The notes under the pieces: generated by a model
What the model saw: only the letters and a program-made list of their open reading frames with translations
Database searches by the model: none
Told to the model about the DNA's origin: nothing
Made by a program: the position numbers and the translations under genes
Assembly (NCBI GenBank): GCA_038380795.1
Contig: CM076274.1
Span: forward strand, 16,276,027-16,340,026
Length of the DNA: 64,000 nucleotides
Direction of reading: 5' to 3'
Source: Pyrocephalus nanus
Lineage: Eukaryota > Chordata > Aves > Passeriformes > Tyrannidae
Part shown: positions 26,358 to 39,222 of the stretch, piece after piece
Layout of the letters: each line of letters starts with the position of its first letter
Position numbering within the stretch: the stretch's first letter is position 1

Positions 26358-28583
26358 GGTGTTACCTAGCAATTCCGTGGAAGAAATAAATCTTTGTTTT
26401 CCATTCACAGGAAACTGATCTGCTGCATTTGTTAAATATTTTCTAGAAAGAGATTAAATGTCACAGTGCTGAGGTCTACTCAACCATTGCACCAAACCAA
26501 TGCATTACTTAATAATCCCATCCTAGATTCCACTCACTTAGCCACAGGCTTGTGACTAAAGAGCAGAAAAAAACCCATACAAATTTCTGAGATGTCTTTC
26601 ACTCATGAAGAGAGCAAAGGTTTTGAATAATTCTGTGCTTACATGTTGCCATAAGATGCTATTTGTAGTATCCCATAAAGTGTCATCTGTCTTCTGCTGT
26701 CTGTTGGCACATTTTCTCTAAATTATTTACATATATGCAGGTTTCAGAGAAGACTCTGGGAGGATTAGGAGGGCAGAGGTAACCTGTCATGAATGTATCT
26801 TTATTTGGACTTAATATTAAGAGATTTAATATTTGATACATTTCCTAACCAACATAAAAAATGCTGCTCACTGCTAGAACAAAGGTTTGCTCAAGGTGCT
26901 CAGTGGGCAGAATACTAATTTCCAGACCATTGTTGTTTCTAGAACCTTAGTTCCTCCTGTGAATCCTTTATTTGGAAAAGTACTTAATGAAGGAGTTGAA
27001 TTAGAGCCCAATTAAAAGGTATTATGGGGCTTATGTATGTGCTAAAATATTGTCATGGACAGTGATGAAATTAAGAATCAGAAGGGTTTTGCTAAATCTC
27101 TGGTTGTTGAAGCAATCTGTGCTATTGTGGTTTAACTCAAGCCAGTTGTGTTGAATTCCCTCTTCTAAAAGATCAGAATTTAAACAGGCTTTACCCTGGG
27201 CTTTCTTGAGAGTGTTACCACTTAAATAAATGATAGTAAAAATAGAGAAATATTCTACTGTTTAGCACAAGATACCAATAGAAAGGCAGAAGAGGAGGCA
27301 GTGAAGATGTAAGCTTAAAATGGAGTTTGCATACTGAAACAGAGTCTCTGATTTCAAGTTGTACCAGGATTTCTCAAGTCATCAAATTGGTGCATCAAAC
27401 TAAAGGTCAACAACTGCTATTTAATCTGTTGGGAAGGCAGGGTCTGGTATAAATCTGAAGGGCAACACAATATAATTAATTATTAACCTTTAAAAAATTA
27501 GTGTAAACAGAGAAAAATAATGATTCCAACAACCCCTGAGTAAAATCAGGGATTTTCAGGCTCACCACAAAATGTTAAGAATGTATAAGCCTGAGCAGAA
27601 TGTAAAATCAAACATTTTTCAATACACTTGGAAACTTATGTGAATTGTTTATTAGATCACTGCTACAAATCCCTTGAAAAGAAACCACTAACTTCATGGA
27701 GCTTTAATTATGTCTAATTAACTGAATGAGACAGGAACTCTTAAATAACAGGTGCAAACAATTAAGTAATCACTCTGGCTGTTGCGAAAAATAAGATTTA
27801 AACCAGATCCAGCCTGACTTCTGCAGTTTTGTTGAGGAAGAGAAGAAGAAAGAGATGGATCCTTAGAAATGCAGTATATGCCCTTTTTAAATAGGACAGG
27901 GGAACATATGTCAACACCACTTGTTATCTCAGTGAAGGGGTAGAGGGCAGGAGGGGTCTTGGAGTCCAAGGGGAGCATCAGATGCACAGCTTGTACTTCT
28001 GCATCTTTTCCTACCCTGTCACGTAGAAATTTAAACCATGTCTTATACTGTTGTTAAAGTTTAGGAGGAAGAGAAAGAAAATAAACCACAGTGAAGTCCC
28101 AAAATAACTAAAAAATAATTTCTCACTAAAAATACAGGAAAAACAAGTGTAGGAAGAACACTGCAGTTAGTGAACATCAGTCATGAGTCCAGATTCATTA
28201 TATAGCCTGGTGTGCATTACCAGAGGATATCATCTCTGAGCTGTTCATGTGGGAAGTGCCCAGGAGCAGGGAGCAGCATCTGAATGAAAAAGTTAACTGA
28301 TGGACCTGTTATATGGCAAAATCTAGCATTATACAGCTGAAAGAACTGGAAACCATTTGTTCTAAATTTAAGTTGCAGTTTACAGACTTTATAGTCCCTT
28401 TCCTATGCTGCAGCAGTATCTGCTTTAACAAAAGTTAAAAGATGCAAGAACATAATAAAAGCAGTTCATATTAGAAGAGCTGAGAAATTCTTGGTGACTT
28501 TCAAATGCACAGGAAGATCACCCAAGTGTGAAAATTAAATTAAAAGTGGGGGAAGAAGGTATAGTTCCAGCTAAGGCTAAGCT

Positions 28584-28622
28584 ACAACACGTTCTTTAGA
28601 GTAGAATTGGAGAATGTGTTGT
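28584..28622. other. 12-bp inverted repeat, 15-base loop
   Basis: ACAACACGTTCT pairs with AGAATGTGTTGT with a single G-T type position. The hairpin is short for a microRNA precursor and has no recognisable family seed. Confidence 0.6.
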
Positions 28623-30828
28623 AATCACTAAGACTTGGCTGGGTACGCTGGTGGGGGAGAAGAAAAAACAAAACTACAACATATTTTTAGTAACAAAAAT
28701 ATCTCCAGGAAGCTTCCTTTCAGAACTGACTGCTGTTCTCATCAATTCGTGTCCTCACATGCTGTTTTGATATGCTAATCAATGCCCAGCACATGGCAGT
28801 ATTCCTACAGCAGAAGCCCCTTGCCTCTGTAAGAAGGCAGGTACTCCTAGAGACCTCTGTGTTCCACCAGGAAAAAAGCAAAATTGAACACACAACAGCA
28901 AAATGAAAGTGTATAGTTGTGCCAGCATTGTGGAAAGGGTGTTGTGAGCAGCACACGTGAGAGAGGCCTCTCTGGGGTGTATGAACAGCATAGTTGACTG
29001 TTTCAAATTCAGGGGCAATCACTGGATTTTCAAAGCAATGCAAGTCTCTGACCTGATTCAGGCTCTGCTTGTAGGAATAAAAGGACTTCCTAAGTTATCA
29101 CTGTGTGGGCAGGGATGTCACTTCAATTGTGGGCAGTTTCTTATATTTTTTTAGAACAAACACTTCTTCAGAACAGTTTAATTTTCCTGAAGTGTTCTGT
29201 TGTTCCATCTCAGCTGTGTGCTACATTATGCAGGGCCAATTAAGATATTGGGAATGAAGACCTCTCTCCTATCCATGGATACTGCACTAACCAGTTCTCT
29301 TCAGGTTCTCTGCAGTGGAGCAGACATATTATATGAGTTTGTGTGTGTGAACAGAAATCTGACTGTTCTTGAGCCCCTCTCCCCTCACTTTTGGAAAGTG
29401 AGGGCTGATTTCCACACTCTGCCTCCTTCTTTTTGCATCAGCCTTAGCAAGACTCTGAAGCAAAGGCAGCCCACCAGTCTTGGAGCAGCAGTGCTGATGG
29501 TGGCTGTGGAGTGGAAGGCAGCCTGAAAAGACTTGCCAAGGTTTAACTTTGTAGATTCCTTTATCCTACTGTTGGCACAGACTGCCCATTTAGAGACATG
29601 TAATTTTTGAAGGATCAGAGCCTTAATTCCCAGCAGGTAAAACCATTGCCAAAGGAAACAACTGAGCCGTTCTCAGAGATTAAGATTCAGAAGGTGGCAT
29701 GCCAGTGAGGGAGGAAAAATAAAGGGATTCAGAGCTACTTTAAATGGCTTCTCCTTCCATGTGAAGCATGTTTCATCCTGGCTTTGTTTGGATGTATTTT
29801 ACAGAAATGCAAATCTGGCCAAAGATCTGGATTTCAATATGTACAAGATATGAATCAGAGCTTTAACCCATTCTTGGAGAGTGCTGTAAATATGCCACCA
29901 TATTTACCTCCCAAACATTTTTTTTTTTTCATTTAAACACACTTCATTTAAGTATCATAACTGTAGCAATTAAAGACCAGCACATTTTCTCATTTAAAGT
30001 ACTGTTCCCTTTTAGGGATAGTTGTAAGCATAACTTAGCAGCAAAACTGGGAAATATTGTTATTCTATAGAAAAGAATGCATTATCATCCTGCAATTACA
30101 CAATCATGAGTACAAGTGTAAGAAAAATGGCTTGGAATAAATTGTGGCTAGAAACTGTTTCCAAATAAGAAATAACCACTCATAAGTAACATATCTAATT
30201 GCTTATATGCTCTACCGATCCCTATGGAATAGATGCATAGGGAAGAATTAAGCTGCTTTGAATTCAGAAAATAAAAAGGAAAACTGAAAATGAGACAGAA
30301 GATAAAACCTGAAGTGCCATTAAACCACAAAAACATTGCTTTATAGTATGTAGTTTTGGTGACTTGTTTGTGGCATAACTGCCCCCTCAGGGTGCTGGAG
30401 GATTTAGTTGTAGGTTACAATTCTAAGCAAAGTTGAAGCTACTTAGCAGTACCTATGTTAGATATGAAAGTGATTTTTAAAAAAAATTTAAATTTAAAAA
30501 GTACCTAACATGGCTTTTTGTGGCAAGGAAAGACTTTTATGCAAGACTTCTCTGAAAAGATTCAGAAGTTCCACGTGTGGGTTTCAGTTTTTTTGTTTAC
30601 AGAGGCAGTCAGTTACCTAAAATCCCAAAGTGCCTTATTTGTCACTCCTGCCTTAGGTATGAGAGCTAAGAAAATAGAATTAGCCTCTTCTCTTATCCCT
30701 CTATGTACCCAGTCAGAAGCTTTTTCCTGGGGCAAGGAGGTGACTCTAGAATAGGGCAAAAAAGGATGCTTTAGATACGGAAACATTTAGAATGAAGGGT
30801 TTAATTTCCAGGCATCATCTTTGTACAG

Positions 30829-30910
30829 GGCTCGAGTAGGGAGGTCTGATTGTAATGATGGGAATGGAAGAAACATCAGAATCCTGTCCAGAGCAAAATA
30901 CTGATCCCAG
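30829..30910 (+). other. Exon-like segment (weak candidate)
   Basis: Bounded on the left by ...TTTGTACAG and on the right by CCCAG|GTGAGT, a near-consensus donor. All three plus-strand frames contain stops, so it could only be noncoding. Such pseudo-exons are common by chance in vertebrate DNA. Confidence 0.15.
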
Positions 30911-31519
30911 GTGAGTACCCAGCCTACTGAGCCTTCTGTGCCAGCTGGGCCACGTCAGTAATGGCCATTTCCCAGAAAATGATAGAGACACATGCCAAGA
31001 TTCAGCCTTTGGCTGTTTCCCTGTGGAGCCAGCCAATATTTCCGCCTGTTCACCACATGGTAGTATTGGAACTGATAGAAGAAGCTAATAGTAGTCAGCT
31101 ACCCGCAGATGATTGTCGTTTTTGTCTTGTTAAATTCAGTTCCTAAACCCATAAGCCTCCTATAGCACTAGCTAAGAAGTGTTTGACTGGATTCCTTGTT
31201 TATTACTTGTCTGAGCAAAAACACAGGTAAACATGAGCAAACAGCAGGAAAAACTATTCATTTTTTTCTTTTTTTTTTTTTTTCTTAAATAATATTCTAC
31301 AAAGGAATTGTGTGTAAAACATCAGGACTTGTAGTTTCCTTGGATCTATAAAAAAACATCTGCAAAGGAGAGAACTGTACAAAACTCTAAGGTGATGCTG
31401 AATTCCCCTTGCCTTTGATCTCAGCACAATGAGTTTCAAGGACATTCAGTTCTGAGAAGTTTGGAGGTTGCATGAACATAAAATCATAATGCAAAACCAA
31501 TTTGACTACTGAGTCTCAC

Positions 31520-31626
31520 CTGGATTAATTTCAGAACCTTGTGAAATGGCAAATTTAACATGTTTTTACAGCTAGGGTTGTAAAATGGGCCAGATTTAAT
31601 TGTAACTGAATATTAGACTGAAATTC
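31520..31626 (-). other. Exon-like segment on the minus strand (weak candidate)
   Basis: Read on the minus strand, a pyrimidine-rich acceptor (CTCCCATTCACTCCTACAG) leads into 107 bases ending AATCCAG|GTGAGA. All three frames hold stops, so any transcript would be noncoding at this point. A chance pseudo-exon is the default explanation. Confidence 0.18.
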
Positions 31627-32973
31627 CTGTAGGAGTGAATGGGAGGTGTCTTTATGTGGTTTCATATATTATAGTCCACATGGTGGATTTTTATTACTGA
31701 TGTCAGAATACTTTAGGGCATTTCATGTTTTCAAATTAGATCAATAGAAGAGACTGACACAGTCTAGGAATGGTGCTTTCAAAATAACTGTCTTGATTCA
31801 CATTGTTTTAACTGAGAGATGTAGTGACACCAAAGTCAGGTGTTGTATATTACTATTCTTTGGTGGTTTTAAGTCTAAAACCAGGCTGGAAGAAAACAAG
31901 TGAAGGCAGTTGTGAGTTTTTTAGCCTCATTTTGTTGCTGCTCAGTAATGTTGATTTCAGAGGTGTCGTTCAAGAGAATGTTTGTATCAGCCAGTGAGAG
32001 AGGTTGTGTTTGCTGTGACATCATTGCCATTGAAAGCATGTCAGTTATACAATGCCTTTCTAGAAGCCCTTGAGGAAAAAAAAAAAATCCCTCTCTGAAA
32101 TTCAACTGAGAGTTTGATTTATACATCAGATAGCACAAAAAATATTAACCTTTCAATGTCTTTATTCTGCCTCAAGCTGTGTTTGATTTAATTGATTGCC
32201 TCATTGCACTGTGCTGTGAGTAGTTGGCAGCCTCTTGCTCCTGTACCCAGCTGAAGTAAAGCAGAATTTAAGCCTCCATTTGTCAGACAAGCCTACCAGT
32301 GCTCGTTTGAGCCTCTTGTGTACAACTCACATCAGCTAAGATAATCTCTCTAATGTGATGGAAATTACTTCACCTGACAAAATCTGCTTTTGGCAAGGTT
32401 ACCAGAATGAAAAGTGACTGAGTGTGAACTTATGAATAGGAGCTGAAACCATATGTCTAACTAGTTAAAGGAACTCATACTGTCAAAAGAATAAAAAATG
32501 ATGGACTGCATGAGGGGTCCAGAAGATGAAGCCAGGCAATTTCAGGACAGCACTGTGCTGATTTTGGGGTAGCCTTGTACCAAAGTGCTCAGATGGAAAT
32601 AATAAGTGCCTGATTTCAAGCACTCTGCTTTCCTCCAGCACTCAGGAGTCCAGAATGCAGTGGAAGTGTGTGGTCCTTTGGTGCAGCATCAGCTGACTAG
32701 TGTCACTTTGGAAAACTGTCTCCAGGTGTTGGTATAAAAACTATTTGTGCATGTTGGATGGTCTCACAACAAAATAATAATGTAAAGAACAAGAATAAAA
32801 ATGGCCTAATGCTTTAGATTTCAAAGTAAAAAGTTGCATCTAACTGCCAAGTACGTCCCTTTTGAGATGCAAATATTGTACCTGGCCAAAGTGAGGTAAC
32901 TTCTGCTTTCTCAAAGCACAGCACAGACCAGTTCAGTCTGTACTGCTGACTTGAGTAGTTTCAATAATAACAA

Positions 32974-33048
32974 GAATCATAGAGTCAAAGAATAGCTTAG
33001 GTTGGAAGGGACCTTAAAAGGTCCAACTCCTCTGAAATGAGCACATGG
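32974..33048 (-). mobile_element. CR1 LINE 3'-end fragment
   Basis: The plus strand begins AATCATAGAGTCAAAG and continues with GGTTGGAAGGGACCTT and GGTCCAAC. This is the reverse complement of the bird CR1 3' end, so the element lies on the minus strand and is truncated at its 5' side, as nearly all CR1 copies are. Several mismatches to the usual sequence indicate an old insertion. The right boundary is approximate. Confidence 0.85.
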
Positions 33049-33351
33049 TATTATAATTCATCCTTTGTCCACTGCTGAACAGCAGAAAGCCTAGGGTACA
33101 AGTTACTCCTGCTCATACTGCATTCCATGTCTACCTTTCAGCTGTCCCAGAATATTACAATAAAATCTGTGTGGCAGGACAAACGAGCTAGGAATTTTCT
33201 TTTTTTTTTTTCCTCTGGAATGGTTGGGAGACGCTCCAAGACTTATTTAATTCTTTTTGTTCTGCAGTTGTACTGTCTATCAGCTGTGGAGGACAGTGTG
33301 ATTTTCCTTTTGTCTGTGATTGAAAGGAATCAAGTTCCATAAGACAATTCA

Positions 33352-33840
33352 TGTATATATTTTATTTCCAGTTTCATCTGAGAAGGCAACACATGTGATG
33401 ATAGTTTGAAACGTGAGGGGAAACATGCAGATCAGTATTTGGCTCTGCAAATCCCATTTGTTTAACCTGTTCATGGTGGGCAAGTGACTATTTCGTGATA
33501 GAACAGCTCCCAGGTAGGAGGAGAATCGCAGGTTGTGCGTGCTGTTTGGCATCTCCGCGTGGCGTTTTTGGAGGTAGATGTAGAAACCCTCTGAAGTGAC
33601 GAGAGTTCTTGTGACTCCCCCTGCCGTGGCAGAGAGCCCAGCTCGGTTCCCCACCCTCTCAGCAGAGCTTGGCCTCAGCTTCAAGCCAAACGCGTGCACG
33701 GCTTCCGACCGATCCGTGGCACAGGCAAATTTCCATCTGTCTGCTGAGCTCTGGATGGACACGCCAATAATAGCACCATGCAGTAAACAGATAGCAACAA
33801 TTCTTGAGGTGGTTTTACTGGAAGTGGCTGAATACTGAGA
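33352..33840 (-). other. CpG-rich segment with long open frames on both strands
   Basis: The minus strand is open for 163 codons between stops at 33841-33843 and 33349-33351. Most of this has no ATG: the first possible start near 33762 is GTG, and internal ATG codons come late. The plus strand is also open at 33584-33835 (84 codons). That translation looks protein-like, for example SAELGLSFKPNACTASDRSV. Roughly fifteen CpG fall within about 33530-33770, while neighbours have almost none. Possible explanations are an isolated or decayed exon, a retrocopy, a young insertion or a small unmethylated regulatory island. I recognise no family, so no function is given. Confidence 0.35.
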
Positions 33841-36171
33841 TTACAGAATTAGACAAAGGGATATTTGTTCATTTGATTCAATCACCCCCTGCTTTGAGTG
33901 CATAGTTAAGGAAAGCAGACAGGAAAATGAATTTCATCTGATGCTGTAAACAAAAAGGTGTGACTCCTGAGAAAGCTTTTCCAAGAACTGCTGTGTTAGT
34001 CCAGCACTGAGGTCCATTTTGGCCATCATATTCTCTGCAGCTCCAACCAGAGACACTAAAACAGAGAATGCCAATATTGTGTGTAGCATGATTCTTCTCT
34101 GCTTCCCCTTTTTGCCAATCAGTGATTTGGGGATGGGGAAAGAGAGATGATGTTTCTGACACTTTTGGTGAAAGAAACATGATGTTGACCTACCTCTTCT
34201 AACAAGGACATTGCATTTCTCAGCTTGCTTGCAATTTTATTGAAAAGTTCAAAGGTTAGAAGTCTAGAGGCAATTGAAGGTTAGAACACTGACCTCGAAT
34301 AAAGAGAAAGGAAACCTGCAACTTCACTGATTGTTGATTTAATGGTGCCATCCTTTCTGTTGGCATTGTTAAAAACAAAGCAAATAAAGCCTCCCTTCCC
34401 CCAAAGTGCATAATTCCTAGTATTTATATTTGATATCTGAAGTCTCTAAGTTCCCTTATTAATGTGCTGAATTAAACATAAGGTAGGTATTTTGTCAGTC
34501 TTCTATAGCTACAGGTCACCTGTGTGCTTGGTTTCTGGGCCTTGTTGTAGAGACAATTTTTGATGTACTTCAAGCAAGATCACTTGTTTTACTGTTCATT
34601 TTCTGTACTTGTTTCTGTAACACTTGCATGATTTTCCCAATAAGGTGCTGAGAACTGCCTGATTATCTGAGTGTAAACATAAATTGGTTACTCTTATCAC
34701 ATATTAGGAATTGCATAGTGTTTTGTTGATCTAGGCCAATAACTGTGCTAATATTATCTATTAATCATTCTGCAGTAGCTCCAAGGTACCTCCATAGAAG
34801 ACCAGAGCTTTTTCCCTGCTACCTGCTGCAAAAATTTAGTGAAAACTGCAAGTATTTGCTTTTCTTAAATCACAAACAGTATTTAGCAGTTGCTTGCTTG
34901 TGGGTATGTCATGTTTTAAAGTGCAAAGGAATACATTTTTTAAGTATTTTAATGCTGTTTTATTATTTCCTGCTTTTCTATCTCTTTCTGTAGGGCTTTT
35001 TCATCTTACTGCTTTTTGCTGTCTGATGCAATAACTACTGCTTCATTTTAAAGATGAAACTAGCAGGACTATAAGTACCAGTATTTTTTCTGAAGTAGTG
35101 TTATTATATGTTAATTTTTCTGTTTGCTTATACAAAGGATGGAGGCTTGGCACATTTTGTGCATTCAGCTTCTGTTTTTACTTTAGTCCTGAGACTCACT
35201 ACTGCTCAGGAGTCCTATCTTCTTTGTTCCTCTGTTTCTTGCACTGAATGGATTTTCATGTTGTGGAGCCAGAGGCATGGAAAGATGATGTTGTTGGCCA
35301 TGTGTGACTTGGAGCCTCTCTCATTCTTTTCAGCTCTACTTCTGCCCTTCTCTTTTAAAAAGTAAAGACATGTAATGATCACACAATCACAGTGAAAAAC
35401 ACACATATAAAAATGCATATTTTTGTTGGTTTTATTTTCAAGTATGAAGTACAAATGTACACGACATTATGTCATTATCTGAGTTTTACTCTGGACAATC
35501 AACAGTTTGTCAAATGTTTGCATTGGACTGAAGTATCACCTGCTCCAAAAAGGGCATAAAAGAATATATATATTTGTAAAGGAACTGTAACATAGGTGTG
35601 AATCAAAGGGACTTCATAACATTATATTTATATTTGATAGTGCTACAGCAGCAAACTTAATAAAACCAACAGATGAAAATAACTGTCAGTATTCTGAGAC
35701 TGTAACCTTGAAAAATTAAACCATCAAACAAAGAGAAATTTTTCTTGAGATTTCTGTATATCTATGCACAGCTCTTAAATTAATAAAATTGATAGTTTGG
35801 GTCAGGGACTTAATGCATAAGAGATATCCAGATCACAGTTATTCACTATAGTCTTAATGAAAGATCTAAATAATAATAGAGAGTTGTGTGTGCATATGCA
35901 GCATCTGTTAAGCTTGTTCAGTACACTTAAATTCAGATTTTTTTACGTGTGTACTCGGACTAGTAGGAATGTGGGGTTTAGTTATTCATCTTTAAGTTAA
36001 GAAGAATCATTACAAAGCCTTTAGTGTTTCTTGAGCATGCAGAAAATACCACTATTGGATAGATACCTTCACAACTTTGAGAGGGACACCCTGTTCACTG
36101 CGAGGGAATAAGCTCTGTTATGTGTACACAAAATTATGATGTAGCAAAATGAATGGGGGTCCTACCACCCC
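33841..36171. other. Noncoding sequence, no gene recognised
   Basis: AT-rich sequence with scattered short frames on both strands (for example 33878-34180 minus, 35108-35365 plus) lacking recognisable domains or splice structure. Confidence 0.5.
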
Positions 36172-36191
36172 GGGAGGGAGGGAGGGAGGGA
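36172..36191 (+). repeat. GGGA tandem repeat, G-quadruplex motif
   Basis: Five GGG runs separated by single A residues. This is a canonical strong G-quadruplex pattern on the plus strand, and equally a TCCC microsatellite on the minus strand. It sits just upstream of the exon-like segment at 36235-36270. Confidence 0.9.
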
Positions 36192-36234
36192 GCTGTGCTG
36201 CTTTCATGAGCTTTTTCTTCCTCCCCATCTGCAG

Positions 36235-36270
36235 CATCCATCCCTCCAAGCAGAGGCTGTTCTCTTTGAG
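36235..36270 (+). other. 36-base exon-like segment (weak candidate)
   Basis: A strong pyrimidine tract and acceptor (CTTCCTCCCCATCTGCAG) is followed by 36 bases and the donor TTTGAG|GTAAGG. The segment is a multiple of three and open in the first frame (HPSLQAEAVLFE), which would suit a microexon. Chance is the likeliest explanation without transcript data. Confidence 0.15.
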
Positions 36271-38130
36271 GTAAGGAAGGAAAGGTGACTCAGCCACCTG
36301 CCTTAGCTGAGACAATACAATTAACCCAGCTAATGAACTGTCACAGCATGACAAACTCGATATTTAATGGCCATAGAGATTGCTAAGACTTTTCCAGAGG
36401 GCTAATTTCTAAAAGATCCTGGCTTTTTGGCATGTTCCTTGGACACGGCAATGAGGAAGAATCTCCTGGCCAGACACTAATTGTCCTGCTCTAAGGGGCC
36501 TGTCAGCACTTTTTCTCACCCTGGTGAAATCAAAGCCCTCCTCACAGGGACAGGTTAAACATGCCAGTGAGTGCTGTCAGCTCACAGCTGTATTTTATAC
36601 TAGTGGATGAAGGGGAGCAGTTCTTGCCATGTCTCCAGCTGCTGACAAATCCCAGACCTGACCCCAGCCGAGGGTGATGAAGGGCCTCAAGGGATGACTT
36701 GTAGCCTCTTGCTGAGACTGAGGGGACCATGGCACACGTCTTCCAATTTTCTGAGTGAAATATGATGCCCTGACGTCTCTCCAGCACGTAGGAAAGCATT
36801 GCTGCTCACGTCACAGCGATCTCACAACCAGCTGGATGAGAAGGATTTTGAGAAATGAGTATCCCTGCTCGAGGGCAGATAATGAAACATATTCTTCTAG
36901 CTAAAATTGCAGTAATCAAAGTAAAAAATTTATACTAATCAAAAAAAGTGCATCAAGATACTCCATTTTAGTCTTTATTTTAATCACATACTCAGTAACG
37001 GTTAGATTATGATTAGCTTGGAATGCAGAATTCTGAATTACTTTTTTTCACTACATAGGAATAAAAGGCATGTTTTGCCAGAGGTTTGGGGTTTTTTTCC
37101 TTCTCTTCTTGGGTAGCAATTTTTAAGCCAATAGAAATAATCTAACTGCTGAGCAATATTAATTGCATATGCTGACATTTTAAAGAAATAAAAATCAAAT
37201 CTTCCTTTGAAAAAAGCACAGTGAAATCAGTGGAGATTAATTAATAAGAATTAATCTGGCCCACTGAAACCTGAGGGAATAAGTATTCAAAAAGAATATC
37301 CCAATAACCTTCATTTAAATAGATCTTGGCATAAAATTAATTTTTAATTTCTCAATAAATTTTACAATATTTCAGGTCCTGAATTGGAATGAACATTTAA
37401 AAAAACCCTTATTTTCTACCAAACAAATTCAAACTTGTGGGATCAATTGAAACATTTCTGCATGACGAGAACAAAGTATTTAATGAAATTTGGCTTTTCA
37501 GGACTTTTGTTCTTAAAAAAAAATAAACTGTATGTTTTTGTTTAAATAATTCAAAAGGAAAAATGAAAATTTCAGTTTTCAAGTGCTCCTTTTATATTCT
37601 GGATACAATTTCAACAGGATAGCATTAAATTTTTAATATATATTTTGTTAAAATTACAACATTTTTGATCAGATTTTGGTTTAAGAGATTTAGTGCCTGG
37701 GTTTCATTGAATAAAACAATCAGGCCTCAGCTCTGTTTTAGGGCTTTTATTTTTATTTATAGAATCTGTCAAAGAAAAATTGACCATAAATTCACACTTT
37801 CTGAAACACAACAATTATTTTAGGAAGGTTGACCTATGAGATAATGGGCCAAGTTTTCAGCTGATGTCAACAGATGTCACTTCAAAAAAGACAAAGCCTC
37901 TGACCCAGGGTTTATTAGGGTTTGGTATCCTGGAATTTCAAAAATACGTTAGCGGGTTTTCTGATGAAGCCTCTTTATTCTCAAAAAGTTGGTTGTAATT
38001 CATATAAATATACATCCTGTCAAAAAATTGCAATGAATGATTTGGCACAGCAGTGCTGTTACAGTAATAAATGCCCCAGACTTCACTCTCTGTGCAAAAG
38101 GAACTGTGCAATCAATGTTTGCCACACAAG

Positions 38131-38174
38131 TCCCCAGACCGTGGTCCATGGAGCCCTTGCCTGTGGTCTGGGGA
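38131..38174. other. 10-bp perfect inverted repeat, 24-base spacer
   Basis: TCCCCAGACC at 38131-38140 and GGTCTGGGGA at 38165-38174 are exact reverse complements. The spacer contains the palindrome CCATGG. The arm pairing does not extend further, so a microRNA precursor is unlikely. Confidence 0.75.
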
Positions 38175-39196
38175 GAGCCAGCTGGTCAAAGGGAGATGAC
38201 TCTCCTGGCTTCAAGCTGCCAGAAGACATTAAAACATAACTAAAATAAATTACTCCCCTTTTACTTCAAAGTAGTTGCTGCAGTTGTCGCAGGCTTATTG
38301 TGCAATCACAAAGGGAAAAGGGGAAAAATTTCCACGAGCTGGTGTGACAGCACTGCTGACTGGAAAAGCGTGAGGAATTCTGTACTTTCAGACCACCTTT
38401 GTTTATGCTGATGAGATTTCACTTTCTAACACTGAAATCCCAAACTGAAATTGCTGTGTATTCCAGTTAGGGAGCTCAACCTTCTTAATAAGCTCGTTGC
38501 AGAATCAGGCTGCAAGAGGCCTCATTTATAAATGAGCATGTTTTTTTCCCCTGTGGAAGACTTTGTCAGCAGCTTTAAGGGTGCTTATAAACACAGAATG
38601 GATCTTTACCTAATGAGTTCCTTCCTCCTTGTCCTTTATTTTCTGCATTGGTTATCAACCCTATAAAGTTGTTTTCACTACTGAGTGAGCATTTGTCATA
38701 TTAATTGATAAGCCATCCAACAGAAATCTGAGGTTCTTTATTGCCAAAGATGATGTTACCACTTTATTTACTTCTTAGAGCTTTGCCCACTTTCACAGCT
38801 CTGAGTAATCCCAGGGGTGAAAAAAAAAAACCCTTTAAAGAAAACATGAGTATTCATGGACCTCACATCATCAGTGTCAGCATCCAGACAAGTTGGGTGC
38901 TCAGATGTAGACTTCTGAATTTCCAGTGGACTCTAAAGAAATATTATCATCAGTGGAGCTGCGATTCCACCTCCAGGTTCCATACCCAGATGTGTGTATA
39001 GCCAATTGGCTCCATTGTATCCCTCTCCCCTATACTGAAGAACTTGACATTAGCTTCTGCATTTGCATCTTCCCCGCTGTTGTTAGCAAGGTTCTGGGAG
39101 CGCTGGATGCTGTGAATCATTAGCTGACCTACTTTTTATCAGCTTTTATCTGGTGCCTTCTGGCTTCTTCAGAATATGAGCTTTTCTCCATGTGTG

Positions 39197-39222
39197 CCTC
39201 TCTCACTCTCTCTTTCTCTCTG
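39197..39222. repeat. CT-rich microsatellite-like tract
   Basis: Imperfect CT repeat with a few A and extra T interruptions. Confidence 0.8.

Larger units (their letters stand above)
25587..32973. other. Noncoding unique sequence, no gene recognised
   Basis: AT-rich DNA with hairpins near 26334-26357 and 28584-28622 and a 15-base T run near 31269-31283. Frames such as 29200-29526 (108 codons, plus) and 28720-29043 (minus) have no recognisable domain. Two exon-like segments with good splice-site matches (30829-30910 plus, 31520-31626 minus) have no intact reading frame and are listed separately. Confidence 0.5.

Noticed and set aside
29200..29526. 108-codon plus-strand frame
   Set aside because: No domain, no splice or poly(A) context and ordinary composition; its length is within chance for this window.
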